This document shows, one piece after another, positions 20,920-31,912 of a DNA stretch of 64,000 nucleotides. Origin of the DNA: Amorphophallus konjac (Eukaryota; Streptophyta; Magnoliopsida; Alismatales; Araceae). The position numbers were made by a program, and so were the translations under genes. The stretch spans positions 76,199,247 through 76,263,246 of the forward strand of contig CM040128.1 of assembly GCA_022559845.1 (NCBI GenBank), in the 5' to 3' direction. The notes beneath the pieces are model-generated. The model worked only from the letters and a program-made list of their open reading frames with translations, was not told where the DNA came from and made no database searches. Each line of letters begins with the position of its first letter. Within the stretch, counting starts at the first letter, position 1.

Positions 20920-22000
20920 AGTAGTGACAAATAGGTGGTCAGCAGTGACAAATGGGCTACACGGCTAACAAATAGCTGATTAAGGGCGTAAAATGGGCCG
21001 CAACGCTGGAAGCGTGAAAAGTGATGATAGCTACGTTGACGCCATAAGGCCTTGGCGTCGACGTAGGCACTTTGAAGCTTACAAGGATGAAAAACGGAAC
21101 AAAGGCGATGGTTCTTCAAATAAGGGTGACAAATAGGTAGTAGTGGTGACAAATGAGCAGTTGGGGTAACAAATAGCTCGGTATGGGTGAAAAATGAACG
21201 ATAGAGCTAAAACCGTGGAAACTGAAGAAGATACGTCAACACAATGCTTGCTAGAGTTGAAGCAGTCAAAGGGCAACTTCAAACAAGCTATCTAATGAAT
21301 AAATCAAGTGTCATATGAAGAACAAAGGTGACAAATAGTTCACTAGAGTGAAAAATAGCTCGACACTGGTGAAAGAGACGCTGGCATGAAGAAACAACGT
21401 GGTAACGTCGACGCAGCACTCCTACAGCGTCGACACAGTCAAGGGCCATCTTCAATCAAGCGGAAGCCAACGATGGCAACTGGATTCTAAGGGGAACAAA
21501 AGAGCTACAAGGGAGAAAAATGCCCTACTAAGGGTGAAAAATAAGTCTTAAGGGAAACAAATGAAGAATAGACCTAAGAAACGTGCAAACGTTGAAGTAG
21601 AGCTATTTCTAGTTGAATATGGAGTCAACTCTAGGTCAACTCCAGTCAACATACAAGACCAGTCAAGCTGACAAATAGAACAAAAGGAGTCAAAGATTGG
21701 CACGCAAACAAATGTCTAAGAAGGTGTCAAATAGAAGAAGTCAAAGCCAGAGCTCTTCAGAAGGATCTGCCAGATGAAGAACATAAGGGTGAAAACTATC
21801 AAAGCAACTGTGACAAATGAGTATGTATGGGTGACAAATGAGGCGCTAGTGGTGACAAATGACTTAGAGTGACGGCTCAAGAATAACTGTGAAAAGGCTA
21901 AGGCGACGACTCTCAACTGTAAGGGTGACAAATAGCAGATGTGTCTGACAAATAGCCGTTAAGGGTATAAAATAGGTTCCCAAGGGTGAAAAATGGCTAA
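20920..22000 (+). repeat. GGTGACAAATAG motif array in copia 1 U3 (3' copy)
   Basis: Matches the array at 13070-14150 copy by copy with scattered substitutions, for example GGGTGACAAATAGG at 21124. It is followed by TATAAAATAGG at 21966-21976. Confidence 0.85.
21966..21976 (+). promoter_or_regulatory. Copia 1 TATA box (3' LTR)
   Basis: TATAAAATAGG, identical to 14110-14120. From the 3' LTR it could drive read-out into gypsy A sequence. Confidence 0.5.
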
Positions 22001-23457
22001 GGAGCGTGGAGAACTTAAGGGAATCACGTGCCTTCATCTCTCAATCATTGGCACACGATCCCAGGCACATGACAGGTTCCGTACTAAGCTAGAATGTCAA
22101 AATATTCCCTTCAAAACTTTTGGACGAATGAAGTTTCAAATTAAAGAAAGTGCCAGCTCGAAGATTCAAGTGCTCAACTCTATAATTACCGATGCTCACT
22201 CTGTTCAAGGTAACTAAGGCGGGAGAGCTAAAGTGTGCAACTGTTGTGAGTGAGAAGCTGTTCTTCGAAGAAAGAGAGAGAGCTGATCAGGAAGAAAGAG
22301 AGAGCCATCTTCGTGATCCACAGGGAGAAGAAGTGAAAGAGAGAAAGAATCAGAGAGAGAATTTGAGAGAGAAGCTGTGAGAAGAAAAGAGAGAGAGAGA
22401 GCTTGTGAGAAGAAGAAGAAGAAAAGAGAGAGATCGAGAGTTCAGCTTGAGAGAAGCAACATAGTGCAGCCAAGATTTCAAATTGAAGATCTGTTGAGTT
22501 CATCAGTTCGTGGATCAAATCCAGAACTGTCTTGCTCCCTTGGAGCTATATTCTTTTTGATTTTCCTTTTGTGCTTTTCATTTGATTTTTTTCTTTTGAT
22601 TCAGTTCGCTCTGTATTTCTCTAGTGGTGAATTGTTGCACTCATCAGAGGTGTGATCGATTTTAACTGGTCACAGTCTGGTTTGTATACCAGGGTGCGAG
22701 GTGGGTTCCTTGTGTGCTACCTTAGTGCAGTGTTAGTGATTCTATTCGGGTAGAATCAGGGGTGTGTTCATCAGGTTGGTGAGCACAGGTCCCTCTGTGT
22801 CTTCATAGGAAGGGAGGATTGGTTCCTCCGGTCACTACCAGTGGTAGTGGGTCTGGTCTTGCTGGGTGCGAGATCAGGGTGAGGGATTTGTTTCCCTCGG
22901 GTCAAGGTGTGGTATCAGCTGGTGTTGTAGACTGAGTATGCGGTCTTGCATTTGCAAGGGAGGCCTCACTCGGGTTTGAGTGAGGGGTGGACATAAGTCT
23001 GTGGGTAGCAGACCGAACCACCTAAAAATTCCTGTCTATCATGGTTTGATTGTGCGTGCATTCCTTAACCTCTACCTCCTTTACAGGTTGGTGTGTGAGT
23101 TGGTTTTGCTCTGTGATCACATCGTGTGCTAAGTATTCGGGATCTATCTTGTGTGGGTTGATGCATATTCAGGGTGAATTGTTAGATGCTTTAATGTGTT
23201 TTACTTGAATCTTTAATCCGTTCAGCACACTATTTGGTAAATCAAGTTGTTCTCAATTGGTAGTATACTGCAGTTCAAGTATATATGTGAGAAGTCCTTA
23301 TTTACTCGTGTGCTAAGACCTAATCATTGAGTGGTTTGCTGAGTCTATAGTATTAGCTTCCGTTGTGATTTGAATTGGGTATGAATTGTTAATTGAGCAT
23401 AAGTTTTTGTAGGGGATCTATTCACCCCCCCTCTTGATCCCGGCCTTGCACCTAACA

Positions 23458-24475
23458 ATGCTCATCGACCTCAAACCAATCGAGTGGAGTTCGGCACGGT
23501 CGCCTATACAACACCTCATACGGAGTGATATCAATGCTAGAATGATAGTTGTTGTTATAGGTGAACTCACTAATGGCAAATGATGAATCCAACTCCCTTT
23601 CCACTCCAGGCAACAAGATCTTAACATATCCTCCAGAGTCTGGATGGTCCTCTCTGACTGACCATCCGACTGAGGTGGTAAGCCGGTCTGAATGCTAACT
23701 CCGTACCCAGAGCTCTCTGAAATCTCCTCTAAAATCCTGAAGTGAAGTGAGGGTCTCAATCCGATACAATGGAAATAGGGATTCCATGCAAGGGAACAAT
23801 CTACTCCACATATAATCGGGCCAACTTGTGCACACTCCAACTGAATTTGATCCTTAATAATCAAGCTATCTTCATCAGTCTATCCACCAGCAACCAAATA
23901 CTTTCGTGCCCACTAGGAGTCCTCGGTAGCCCAACCACAAAATCTGTAGTCACGTGCTCCCATTTCCACGTGGGAACCTCCAAGTGCTGAAGTGTACCGC
24001 CTAGTCACTGATGTTCCGCTTTCACCTGCTGGCAAGTCAAACATCTGGTCACAAACTCTGCGACATTCCTCTTCATGCCAGGCCACCAAAATTGCCTCTT
24101 CAAATTCCAGTACATCTTTGTTGCTCCTAAATGTACGGTGTATCGGGTGCCATGAACCTCCTGCAACATGACACTCCTCACCTTCTCCTCGACAGGGACA
24201 CAGAGTCTGCCTCTGAACCTCACTGCCTCATCCTCACCAAACTCCACCTCGGCCATCAACAAAATACGAGGTAGCTCGGGGTCCACATGCTGAGCCTCCA
24301 TCACCATATGACGGAATGCTGGCGTGATGGTCAAACTCGCAAGAATGGCCGACCCCTGGTCCCGAGGGACCTTGAGCCTTAAAGTTACCACTGGCACTTG
24401 CTCCCATAACCTCCATTTCCTCAACATCATCTGGCTGACCACCACCTTCTTGCTCAAAGCATCAGCTACTACATT
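23458..24475 (-). pseudogene. pol: Gypsy A integrase, zinc-binding and core part (fragment)
   Basis: Minus-strand frames encode the integrase N-terminal zinc domain and core. 24457-24005 has VPRDQGSAIL, LPRILLMAEVEFGEDEAV, the HHCC region (VHLGATKMYWNLKRQFWW and CLTCQQVKAEHQ). 23864-23418 has LPPQSDGQSERTIQTLEDML and WIHHLPLV, around the catalytic glutamate region. Frameshifts and stops separate the pieces. It is bounded on the left by copia 1 and on the right by gypsy B; the bases at 24471-24475 (ACATT) are the gypsy B target duplication. The same domains in gypsy B are at 40279-41250. Confidence 0.87.
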
Positions 24476-24724
24476 TGTAATGTCCCGGGTTTTTCGGACA
24501 TTTTTCGGATTTGGATCCGTGAGTTTCGAATGACTTTCGAGGGTCCCGGAGATTGTTTTGTAGTTTAAACGTGTTTTTCTCTGACGAACCTGCCGAACGC
24601 CATAGCAGGCGAACCGTTGCGTTCTCCTCCTCTGGGACTATTCCAGTGCCTTGAGCATGTTTCGAGGATTGCATAAATGATTTTTTTCTAATTTTTCACA
24701 TTTTGGCATTTTTTTGGCATTTAC

Positions 24725-24733
24725 TATAAATAA
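24725..24733 (+). promoter_or_regulatory. Gypsy B promoter TATA box (5' LTR)
   Basis: TATAAATAA followed by a C/T-rich stretch, 250 bp into the LTR, conserved in the 3' LTR at 42084-42092. Confidence 0.6.
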
Positions 24734-25329
24734 CCCCCCTTTTTATTTTTCTTTCTTCCTTTCTTCTCCGTTTTCTTCTCCGTTTTCTCTTCTTTCTTCT
24801 TCCTGTGACCGCACCCCCGCTCCCCGACCATTGCATGGCCCCTCTGCCACGATCGCAGACGTGGCACCCTTCCTCCTCCGGCGACGGACGGAGGACCTCG
24901 GCAACGGCGAAGTGGCGGCGGTGGCGGCGTGCTGAGCGCGGCGGCGGTGATCTCGTGGCGTGTGGGTGGAGATTGTGTTCTGTCGAGATTTGAAGATCGG
25001 CGGTGATCTGGTAGATTTCAAGCTTCGTTGAGGTAGGAGGATGAATCCTTAGCCCTTGTGCTTACCTTCCCCGCGTTTTGTAGGCCGAGGCGAGGCCGAG
25101 AGTGGGTTTATTTCACGTCGGGGTTAAAATCACATGTTTAAGGTGAGCGGCAATTTTTGGCCGATTTGAGGCCCGATTGTGGTTTGGATTGGGTTTTCCA
25201 GTAGTAGGAAGTTCGGGGACGAGTTCCCCTTGTTTTCCTCCTTCGTTTAGAGGCGAATGGGGCGTGGAACCGAGCTCACGGGGGAGCTCAGTTCGTCTCC
25301 TGAAAGTTGCAGGTGGCGGCCACATTAGT

Positions 25330-25605
25330 GGTTGCCTGTGCCCTGGTCTGGGCGGGCAGGACCCTGGCTGCCCAGGTCACTGGGCGGCCAAAGGTCTGGC
25401 CGCCCAGGGGTGTTGGGCGGCTAGCACTCTGGCCGGCCTCACCCAGTAGGGCCCAGGACTGGGCGGCCAGCCCGATGGCCGCCCAGACCTCTGGGCGGCC
25501 TAGCTTGTGGCCGCCTAGGCCAGGTGAAGCCCAGGTGCTGGGCGGCCACTAGTGTGGCCTCCAGGCCTCTGGGCAGCCAGGAGTCTGGCCGCCCACCCCT
25601 GTCAG
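25330..25605 (+). repeat. GGCGGCC palindromic repeats in the gypsy B 5' LTR
   Basis: Alternating CTGGGCGGCC and GGCCGCCCAG words every 15-40 bp, the same family as 10674-11110 and 42885-43130. The segment is downstream of the TATA box, so it would be transcribed into the leader. Confidence 0.8.
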
Positions 25606-26303
25606 CCCCTGGGGTACTGCTCTTCGTGTTTCCTGCCCCCGAGGTGTCTGTATGAGTTTCGATTTCACGGATGAGGTATCCGCGTGATGTCTTTTAATTT
25701 GGGCTTCCCGTGTGGGTCATTAAGGGCCGTCCATATGGGGGGTGTATCTTTGCGGGGTGTTTTCCCCGCTTGTGTCACCGAGAGTCGGTTTAGTATGGAG
25801 GGCTGTCTCTGCACCTCGCCAGTGTGCAATCAGTGGTTACCGTGAGTTGAGTCTTACCGCCACTGACACGTCCACTAGTCGTAGCCTTCTTACGGCACGC
25901 GTGTGCTGACCCACCGGGGAGTGGTGGAGCGGCTTACCCGAGAGAGAAGGTTCTTAGGCTGGTTGTCGTCGAGAGGCGCGGTGGAGTTTCAGCGTGGTTC
26001 CTCTCGCCAGGGTTAGTCGCCAATTTGCCAGAGCCGGGGTATGCCCCGTGTACTTATACTTTTCTTTCTGTTGACTGTACTTAATTTGGACATGAGATAC
26101 ACTGGACCTTGTTGAAGTTAATTATTTATTTTATTATGTGCATTTTATTTAAATTATTGTGCTATCTCTGTGGTTATTTCAGCTTCTCTTGTACTCCCAC
26201 ATCACTCCTTTAACCCTTCCGAGTCTTCGGGCTCGTGGGTGGCGGGCCGGGATTCGAGTCGCGCCGATTCCTTTCCGGTACTCGGATCTCGGGTCGTTAC
26301 AGT

Positions 26304-26315
26304 TGATATCAGAGC
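26304..26315 (+). promoter_or_regulatory. Gypsy B primer binding site (tRNA-Met, one mismatch)
   Basis: TGATATCAGAGC two bases after the LTR end, differing at one base from the initiator tRNA-Met site TGGTATCAGAGC. Confidence 0.85.
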
Positions 26316-26454
26316 GAGGTTGTGGAGGTACATGAGAACCTGACATGATTACAGTGGTCCAGAAGGTCCATGAATGTCCTGTACAGTTGGCGACTGGCTT
26401 AGGGCCCCGTGTGTTTTATTAATTTTGCTGTTTGTTTCTGTTAATAGGAGGTTA

Positions 26455-27715
26455 TGGCACCCAGGAGAGTGACTCATTCCCAGCAGGGAGAGTCAGGTGG
26501 GGGCTAGGAAGGGCAGAGTAGAGCAGTGCTTCTGGATGATGCAGCTAGAGAGGTGAGAGTTCTCGGACCAGAGGAGTTCTTTCGGGGCATGTATCAGTAT
26601 GTTCTTCAGCAGCAGCAGGCGGTGATGCTGGCGAGGGTTCACCGTCTCGAGGTGGTCTTGGTCGCGTGCTGAGGGATTTCTTGCAGTTCCAACCATCTCT
26701 TTACAGCGGACAACCCGATCTAAAGGTGGCCAAGGATTGGCTAGATGATTTGGAGCGAGTATTCAGTTCGATGGAGTGTCCTGAGGAGGATAAGGTGGTG
26801 TTGGCTATGCATCGATTGCAGGGCTAGCCCGGGCTTGGTGGACGTCAGAGTGGGGGGCAGTGTTCCAGTCCCGTCCTCTTCGACAGATCATGTGGCAGGA
26901 GTTCGTTCCGACCTTCGAGCATGCTTTTTGTCCATCTTCATGCGATCGCAGAAGCTGCGCGAGTTTCTAGAGCTGGTCCAAGGTGACATGACCATTATGC
27001 AGTATAGATCCAGGTTTATTGAGCTGGGCCATTATGCACCGCACATTGTGGCAGATGAGGAGGTGAGGACCGAGCAGTTTGTTAGGGGTTTGAGGCCAGC
27101 ATCCCTTGCTTGCGTCAGGTTTGACCAACCTGGATGTAGCTTTCAGAGCAGTAGTGGCATTGGAGAGAGACTTACAGAAGACTCGAGGTCAGGGCAGTGC
27201 ATGTTAGACACAGATGGGCTTTAGTCAGCCGATGGCTGTGCAGTAGCAGAGTACTGTCCAGCCCTCAGCAGGTGGTTTAGGGGCAGCTCCGTCCGTGGCA
27301 TCATCAGTAGATTCGTCATCCATTGGATTGAAGCACAAGAAGCTGTTCAAGGAAGCTGATTTTGGCAGAGGCGTCGAGACCGTAGAGATCAGGGGTAGGT
27401 GTCAACGAGCAGTGTTCAACATCCTGTACCGTTCCAGCGCCAGGGTTCAATGAGTGGTTCCCAGGGCGGGTGTCCTCAGTGAGGCGATTCTCATCCAGGC
27501 AGGCAGTGCACGTCGCCCGTGGTCTGCTTCAGGTGTGACCAGCCAGGGCACATGGCATGTGACTATCTGCAGAGACCATGTCAGTCGCACGAGTTCTATC
27601 AGCAGCAGTAGTTTTAGCCCTAGCAGTTACCACCACAGCCGTAGCAGTACCAGCAGCAGGGTCAGTTTCTACAGTTGACTCGATCGGCTACCGTAGGGAC
27701 GCAGAGATCCTGGGG
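26455..27715 (+). pseudogene. gag: Gypsy B Gag remnant
   Basis: Starts at ATG 26455 with a stop within 20 codons. The capsid domain is readable in pieces: a segment around 26745-26830 in one frame (DLERVFSSMECPEEDKVVLA), a part with ARAWWTS and WQEFVPTFEHAF, then 26955-27115 with FLELVQGDMTIMQYRSRF, GHYAPHIV and VRGLRP in another frame. A degenerate zinc knuckle (CFRCDQPGH) is at about 27526-27552; its last cysteine is lost. Frameshifts and stops make it non-functional. Confidence 0.75.
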
Positions 27716-28130
27716 CCGAGTTACTCACATGACCAGAGCAGAGGCTGAGGCGTCGCAGCTAGTGGAAGGTACCATTCCGATTATGGGTTGTGCGGCTTGA
27801 GTTTTTTTTGATTCTGGCGCATCCCATTCGTTCATTTCGGAGGATTTTACTTAGAATACTGAGGAGTCAGCTACTGAGGTGTCTTGTGACTTGGCAGTGG
27901 AGTTACCTACCGGTGATTTCATGCTCACCCCGTATTTCCTTAAGAGGGTGCCTGTGTGGGTGGATGGGCGAAACTTACCAGCCAAGCTTTATGCATTGCC
28001 GCTCCAAGACTTCGATGTGATTTTGGGCATGGATTGGCTCGAGGCCCATCGTGCCGTGGTGGATTGTAGCTTGAAGAGGGTTGACTTCCAGCATCCTAGC
28101 AGACTCACTTTCTACTACTAAGGTATCGAT
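27716..28130 (+). pseudogene. pol: Gypsy B aspartic protease
   Basis: The retropepsin-like active-site region FDSGASHSFI is readable near 27810, interrupted just upstream and downstream by stops. The open segment to 28121 has VELPTGDFMLTPYF, VWVDGRNLPAKLYALPLQDF and VILGMDWLEAHRAVVDCS, the conserved C-terminal half (ILGMDWL) of gypsy proteases. Its role would be polyprotein maturation. The same domain in gypsy A is where copia 3 inserted (45868). Confidence 0.8.
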
Positions 28131-29256
28131 CTTCCTCCTCCCGTTTTCTTATTTTGGCCAATAAGGCTCGTAGATTGCTTGATGCGGGGTGTCAAGGTTT
28201 TCTCGCTTCAGTGGTTTTGGTTGATCAGCAGTGTCTGGATGTGGAGATATTCCGATTGTGTGCGAGTTTTCTGATGTTTTTCCCGAGAGTTGCCAGGGTT
28301 GCCACCGCAGCGAGAGATTGATTTTGTGATTGAGGTGGTACCAGGTACGGCGCCTATGTCGAAGGCCCCTTAACGGATGGCACCGGCTGAGTTGAGGGAG
28401 TTGAAGGCGCAGTTGCAGGAGTTGCTGGCCAAGAGATATAGTCGTCCTAACTTTTCCCCTTGGGGTGCGTCCGTGTTGTTTGTGAAGAAGAAGGATGGTA
28501 GTCTAAGGTTGTGCATTGACTACCTACAGTTGAACCAGGTGACTGTTAAGAACAAGTATCCGTTGCCTCAGATTGATGACTTGTTTGACCAACTTCAATC
28601 GGCCCAGGTGTTTTCGCGAATCGACTTGAGGTCGGGTAATTACCAGCTGCGGATTCGAGAGTCTGACATCGAGAAGACTGCGTTCCGCTCGAGGTATGGG
28701 CATTATGAGTTCTTGGTGATGCCGTTTGGGCTCACCAATGCCCCCGCGGAGTTTATGGATTTGATGCATCGGGTGTTCCGTCTGTATCTAGACCAGTTTG
28801 TGGTCGTGTTCATGGACGACATCCTTGTGTATTCGTGGTCTGTTGAGGAGCATGTGCATCATTTGAGGATGGTGTTGCAGACCTTGCATGATCACCAGTT
28901 GTATGCCAAGATTAGCAAGTGCAAGTTTTGGCTTCGAGAGGTGCACTTTATGGGGCACGTAATTTCTGGTGACGGTGTTTCCGTGGATTCGGCCAAGGTC
29001 GAGGCTGTGGTGCAGTGGCTGAGACCGAGTTCTGTCACGGAGATTCAGAGCTTTTTAGGGCTTGCAGGCTATTATAGGAGATTCATTCAGCATTTTGCTC
29101 GTATTGCGACCCCGATGACAAGGCTTACACAGAAGGATGTGCTGTTTGTCTGGACAGAGGAATGTGAGCAGAGCTTTATAGAGCTGAAGAGATTGCTCAC
29201 TACCTCTCCGGTGTTGGTGTTGCCTTCGGGATCGGGAGGTTTCGTGGTATGTACGG
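28131..29256 (+). pseudogene. pol: Gypsy B reverse transcriptase
   Basis: Best open from 28377. RT motifs occur in order: [64 protein letters not shown], the catalytic box FMDDILVYS (about 28810) with both Asp present, [17 protein letters not shown] and [15 protein letters not shown]. The frame enters RNase H (FVVCT) and is cut by copia 2 at 29256/29257, within the TACGG target duplication. Upstream, 28131-28376 holds the protease-RT linker with stops. Confidence 0.88.
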
Positions 29257-29524
29257 TGTTGGATTTCTGTGTTTTGATGATGTCAAACACTATGACTCGT
29301 CATAAGCATGATGACATATGTGTTGGTTGCTACATTAATGGGATTTTGATGATGCTAATATGATTTGATAATGTTTACAATTTAACATGATACATAAAGG
29401 TTTGGGCATAGTCAGATTGTTGACTTTACTTTGACTTTTACAGCATCAACTATGTGTTGACTTTACTTTGACTTTTGTAGCATTGTCATTTTATAAGTTA
29501 GAATAAATTCCTATTGCATAATGG

Positions 29525-30545
29525 TCTTTGCATAGTCAGTCTGTTGCACTAGGTCAGTGCACATTGTACTATTAGGTCTATGCACATTTGCCCTGTGTTA
29601 TACAAGGTCAGTGCAAGTCACTGTTAGATGCATATGTTGCATGCATACAAAGTCAGTTCTAGTTTTGCTTCCACATACAAGTCTGTGCTAGTTTGCACAA
29701 AGTCGGTGTTAGGATGATTTGTCTTGCATGTCAGGTCCAAGCTAGTGTGAATAGAGTCTATGTCAGTATGCACAGAGTCTATGTTAGTTTGCACAGAGTC
29801 TGTGTTAGCATGTAACACGTTACACTAGTCTGTGCATGAAAGAGTCAGTGCATGTTAAGCTCAGTGCATACTTCTCTTGTCTGCATGAAAGAGTCTGTGC
29901 ATATCTCATTTTGAGCACACTAAGGTCTGTGCAAGTTTCACACGAAGTCAGTGCACATTCTGATATGCGCACCCATGAAGGTCGGTGCAGCTTTTGCTAC
30001 AAGCACAAGTCGGTGCAATTTTTATTGCTGCATGCATGCAAGAGAAGTCGGTGCAAGTTTTGGCTCGCACAATGTCGGTGCACATTTTGTGTCAGTCTTG
30101 ATTAGAGTCGGTGCAAAGCCTATGTAAGCCATGCTAGTGTCGATGCACATTTCATGCTTACACTGTAGCAGGTCGATGCACTCTTTGGTTTAATACATAA
30201 GAAGTCTGTGCATACCTTCCTATATGCATATCTAAGTCTGTGCATACCTTGCATATACCATATATAAAGTCAGTGCAGGTTTACACTTAGTTATTATAAG
30301 GTCTGTGCACACTCATGCATAATGTCAATCCAAGTCAGTGCACGTTTCAAGCCATAGCACATACCAGGTCCAAGCACGTTTCAGGTCTTAGCACATACAA
30401 GGTCCGAGTGTATACACGGTCGATGCTAGTTTTGTCTAAGGCATACTAAGGTCAGTGCATACTTGTCTTTGTCATTTATAAAGTCTAAGTCTATCTACCT
30501 TGTGCCCATACAAGATCGATGCACACTTAGCATGTATGCACTCAG
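29525..30545 (+). repeat. GTCnGTGCA motif array in copia 2 U3 (5' copy)
   Basis: About 35-40 degenerate copies of (A/G)GTC(A/G/T)GTGCA, usually followed by TA, AGTT or CATT, spaced 15-45 bp and in one orientation. The best copies (GGTCGGTGCAG, AGTCGGTGCAA) cluster at 29975-30115. The array recurs in the 3' LTR and, with variant spacing, in both copia 3 LTRs. Confidence 0.88.
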
Positions 30546-30656
30546 TATGACTGAAAGGTGTTTGATGAAATTCCACTCACTTTACTAAGAGGGACCTAAC
30601 TGAGAAAAGGCCTAGGCAATCAGGATCGAACGTCTGCTCGAGAGACTTAAGTGAAG

Positions 30657-30759
30657 CACGTGTTCCCAGAATGCTGGAAGTTGGCACGTGATTCAAGACA
30701 ATGACCGAGCCAATGATCCTGCCACGTGGTAAGTAAAAGCCTAGTGATGATGTCACGTG
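30657..30759 (+). promoter_or_regulatory. Four G-boxes upstream of the copia 2 TATA box (5' LTR)
   Basis: CACGTG at 30657-30662, 30685-30690, 30723-30728 and 30754-30759, two of them in the stronger form CCACGTGG or TCACGTGG. G-boxes bind plant bZIP and bHLH factors and are typical of ABA-, light- or stress-responsive promoters; responsiveness here is inference. All four are conserved in the 3' LTR. Confidence 0.7.
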
Positions 30760-30831
30760 GAAAGGTCTGGATCAGATCTGCTTGACAATTTGGGCGGGAA
30801 TTGTGGTTACCACGCGCCCATCTCTGGAGGT

Positions 30832-30840
30832 TATAAAAGG
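30832..30840 (+). promoter_or_regulatory. Copia 2 promoter TATA box (5' LTR)
   Basis: TATAAAAGG 73 bp after the last G-box, conserved at 39076-39084 and in copia 3 at 47115-47123. Confidence 0.7.
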
Positions 30841-31660
30841 AGTGCCCATCGCCCAGTTCAAGATGATTGAAAGAAGCAGAGAGTAGAGTAGTGAAGAAGA
30901 TAGTAGAAGCAGAAAAGCAGAGATCTAGAGAGTGAAAAGAAAAAGGAGAAGAGAAAAGCTGCAGAACAAAAGTGTGAAAGAATAGAGAGCAGAAGAAGAA
31001 GAAGAGAGAGTGAGAGTCTGAGAGGAAAGAGAAAGAGCAAGTGCTGCAGAGAAAAGAAGAAGCTGAGAAGAAGAGAGCTATTGTTAGAGAGTAGAGAAAA
31101 AGGAGAAGAAAAAGAGTGAATTAGCTAGAGCTAAGGAAGAAGAAGGTCTCGTAGTCTCTGGATTAAATCCAAGCTACGATTGCTCCATTGCGAGCTATAG
31201 TGCTCCTGAGTTAGCTATATTTTGAGCTTTAATTGTTCAGCTTTCTGTTGCTGTTTTCTATCATTATTTTTCATTTTCCATTTCCTTTTTCAAGCTGTGT
31301 GTCAGTGGAGGTGAAGCTGTAAGGCCCCGCGAAGCTGTGTATCAACGGATGGCAAGCTATGATGCCCAGCTGATGTAGACAAGCTGTGAGGCCCAGCGGT
31401 TTCAAGCTGTGAGTAAGTAGGAATCCACACTCGGGTTGAGTGTGGGGTGGATGTAGGTCTGGAGGATCGAACCACCTAAAAGTCAGTTGTGCAGTGGTTT
31501 GTTTGCCTGTTTCCTAATTCCATAGATGTATGCTTAAGATCGTTACATCTGATTTCAATTCCGCAAGAGTAATAAGTTCAGTTTTAATTGGGCATTTTAT
31601 AGGGGAGATTTATTCCCCCCCCTCTGAATTCGGTTTGCACCATCTAATAGACTCAACAAT

Positions 31661-31672
31661 TGGTATCAGAGC
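31661..31672 (+). promoter_or_regulatory. Copia 2 primer binding site (tRNA-Met)
   Basis: TGGTATCAGAGC two bases after the LTR end at 31658. Confidence 0.95.
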
Positions 31673-31912
31673 GGGTCTCTAAATGCCTAGATCCAACGAT
31701 CTATAGAGGATCTTGCTATTTTTGGTGCTATACTGGTTTTAGGTGCATCTTTGATTTTGCTGAGTTTACTGTCTGGTCTGTGCTTGAACTGTACCAGAAT
31801 CGGTCTCTGACTTCCAGATCCAATGATCTGCAGAAGGTACTGATTAGTCTATTTCGGTGCTTTGCTATTCTAAGTTCAGTGTAGTTGTCACCTTGTTTTC
31901 AGGTTTTTAGAT

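Larger units (their letters stand above)
12589..23457 (+). mobile_element. Copia 1: non-autonomous Sirevirus-type element (mini-gag, no pol)
   Basis: Flanked by two roughly 3-kb direct repeats with TGTTA/TAACA ends and a near-perfect target duplication: ATACT at 12584-12588 and ATGCT at 23458-23462. A tRNA-Met primer binding site follows the left LTR and a polypurine tract precedes the right one. The internal region (15599-20432) encodes only a shortened, broken Gag ending in the Sirevirus-like GPKxSWVP motif. I see no protease, integrase, RT or RNase H. A 2.7-kb noncoding region with many AGGGGGAG runs follows, as expected for Sireviruses. It lies inside the integrase of gypsy A. Confidence 0.92.
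20433..23457 (+). repeat. Copia 1 3' LTR
   Basis: 3025 bp, partner of 12589-15598. It begins TATTGTGTCC, so the canonical TG start is changed to TA, and ends CCTAACA at 23457. It carries the same U3 array and TATA box. Confidence 0.92.
24476..26301 (+). repeat. Gypsy B 5' LTR
   Basis: From TGTAATGTCCCGGG to GGTCGTTACA. It is about 680 bp shorter than the 3' LTR: it has one copy of a segment duplicated in the other LTR, and lacks about 500 bp present at roughly 43490-43990 (junction near 25961). ORFs inside are GC-rich chance frames. Confidence 0.92.
29257..31658 (+). repeat. Copia 2 5' LTR
   Basis: 2402 bp, from TGTTGGATTTCTGTG to GACTCAACA. U3 contains the GTCnGTGCA array (29525-30545), four G-boxes (30657-30759) and a TATA box (30832). 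The segment after the TATA box is purine-rich (30860-31140). The start region TTTTGATGATGTCAAACACT mirrors the sequence just upstream of the 3' polypurine tract. Confidence 0.94.

Noticed and set aside
24714..25021. ORFs in the gypsy B LTR leader, both strands
   Set aside because: GC-rich sequence after the TATA box, not kept between the two LTRs, with no recognisable domain.
29525..30545. CRISPR-like array
   Set aside because: The repeats are short, degenerate and irregularly spaced, inside a plant LTR, with no direct repeat of constant length and no cas genes.
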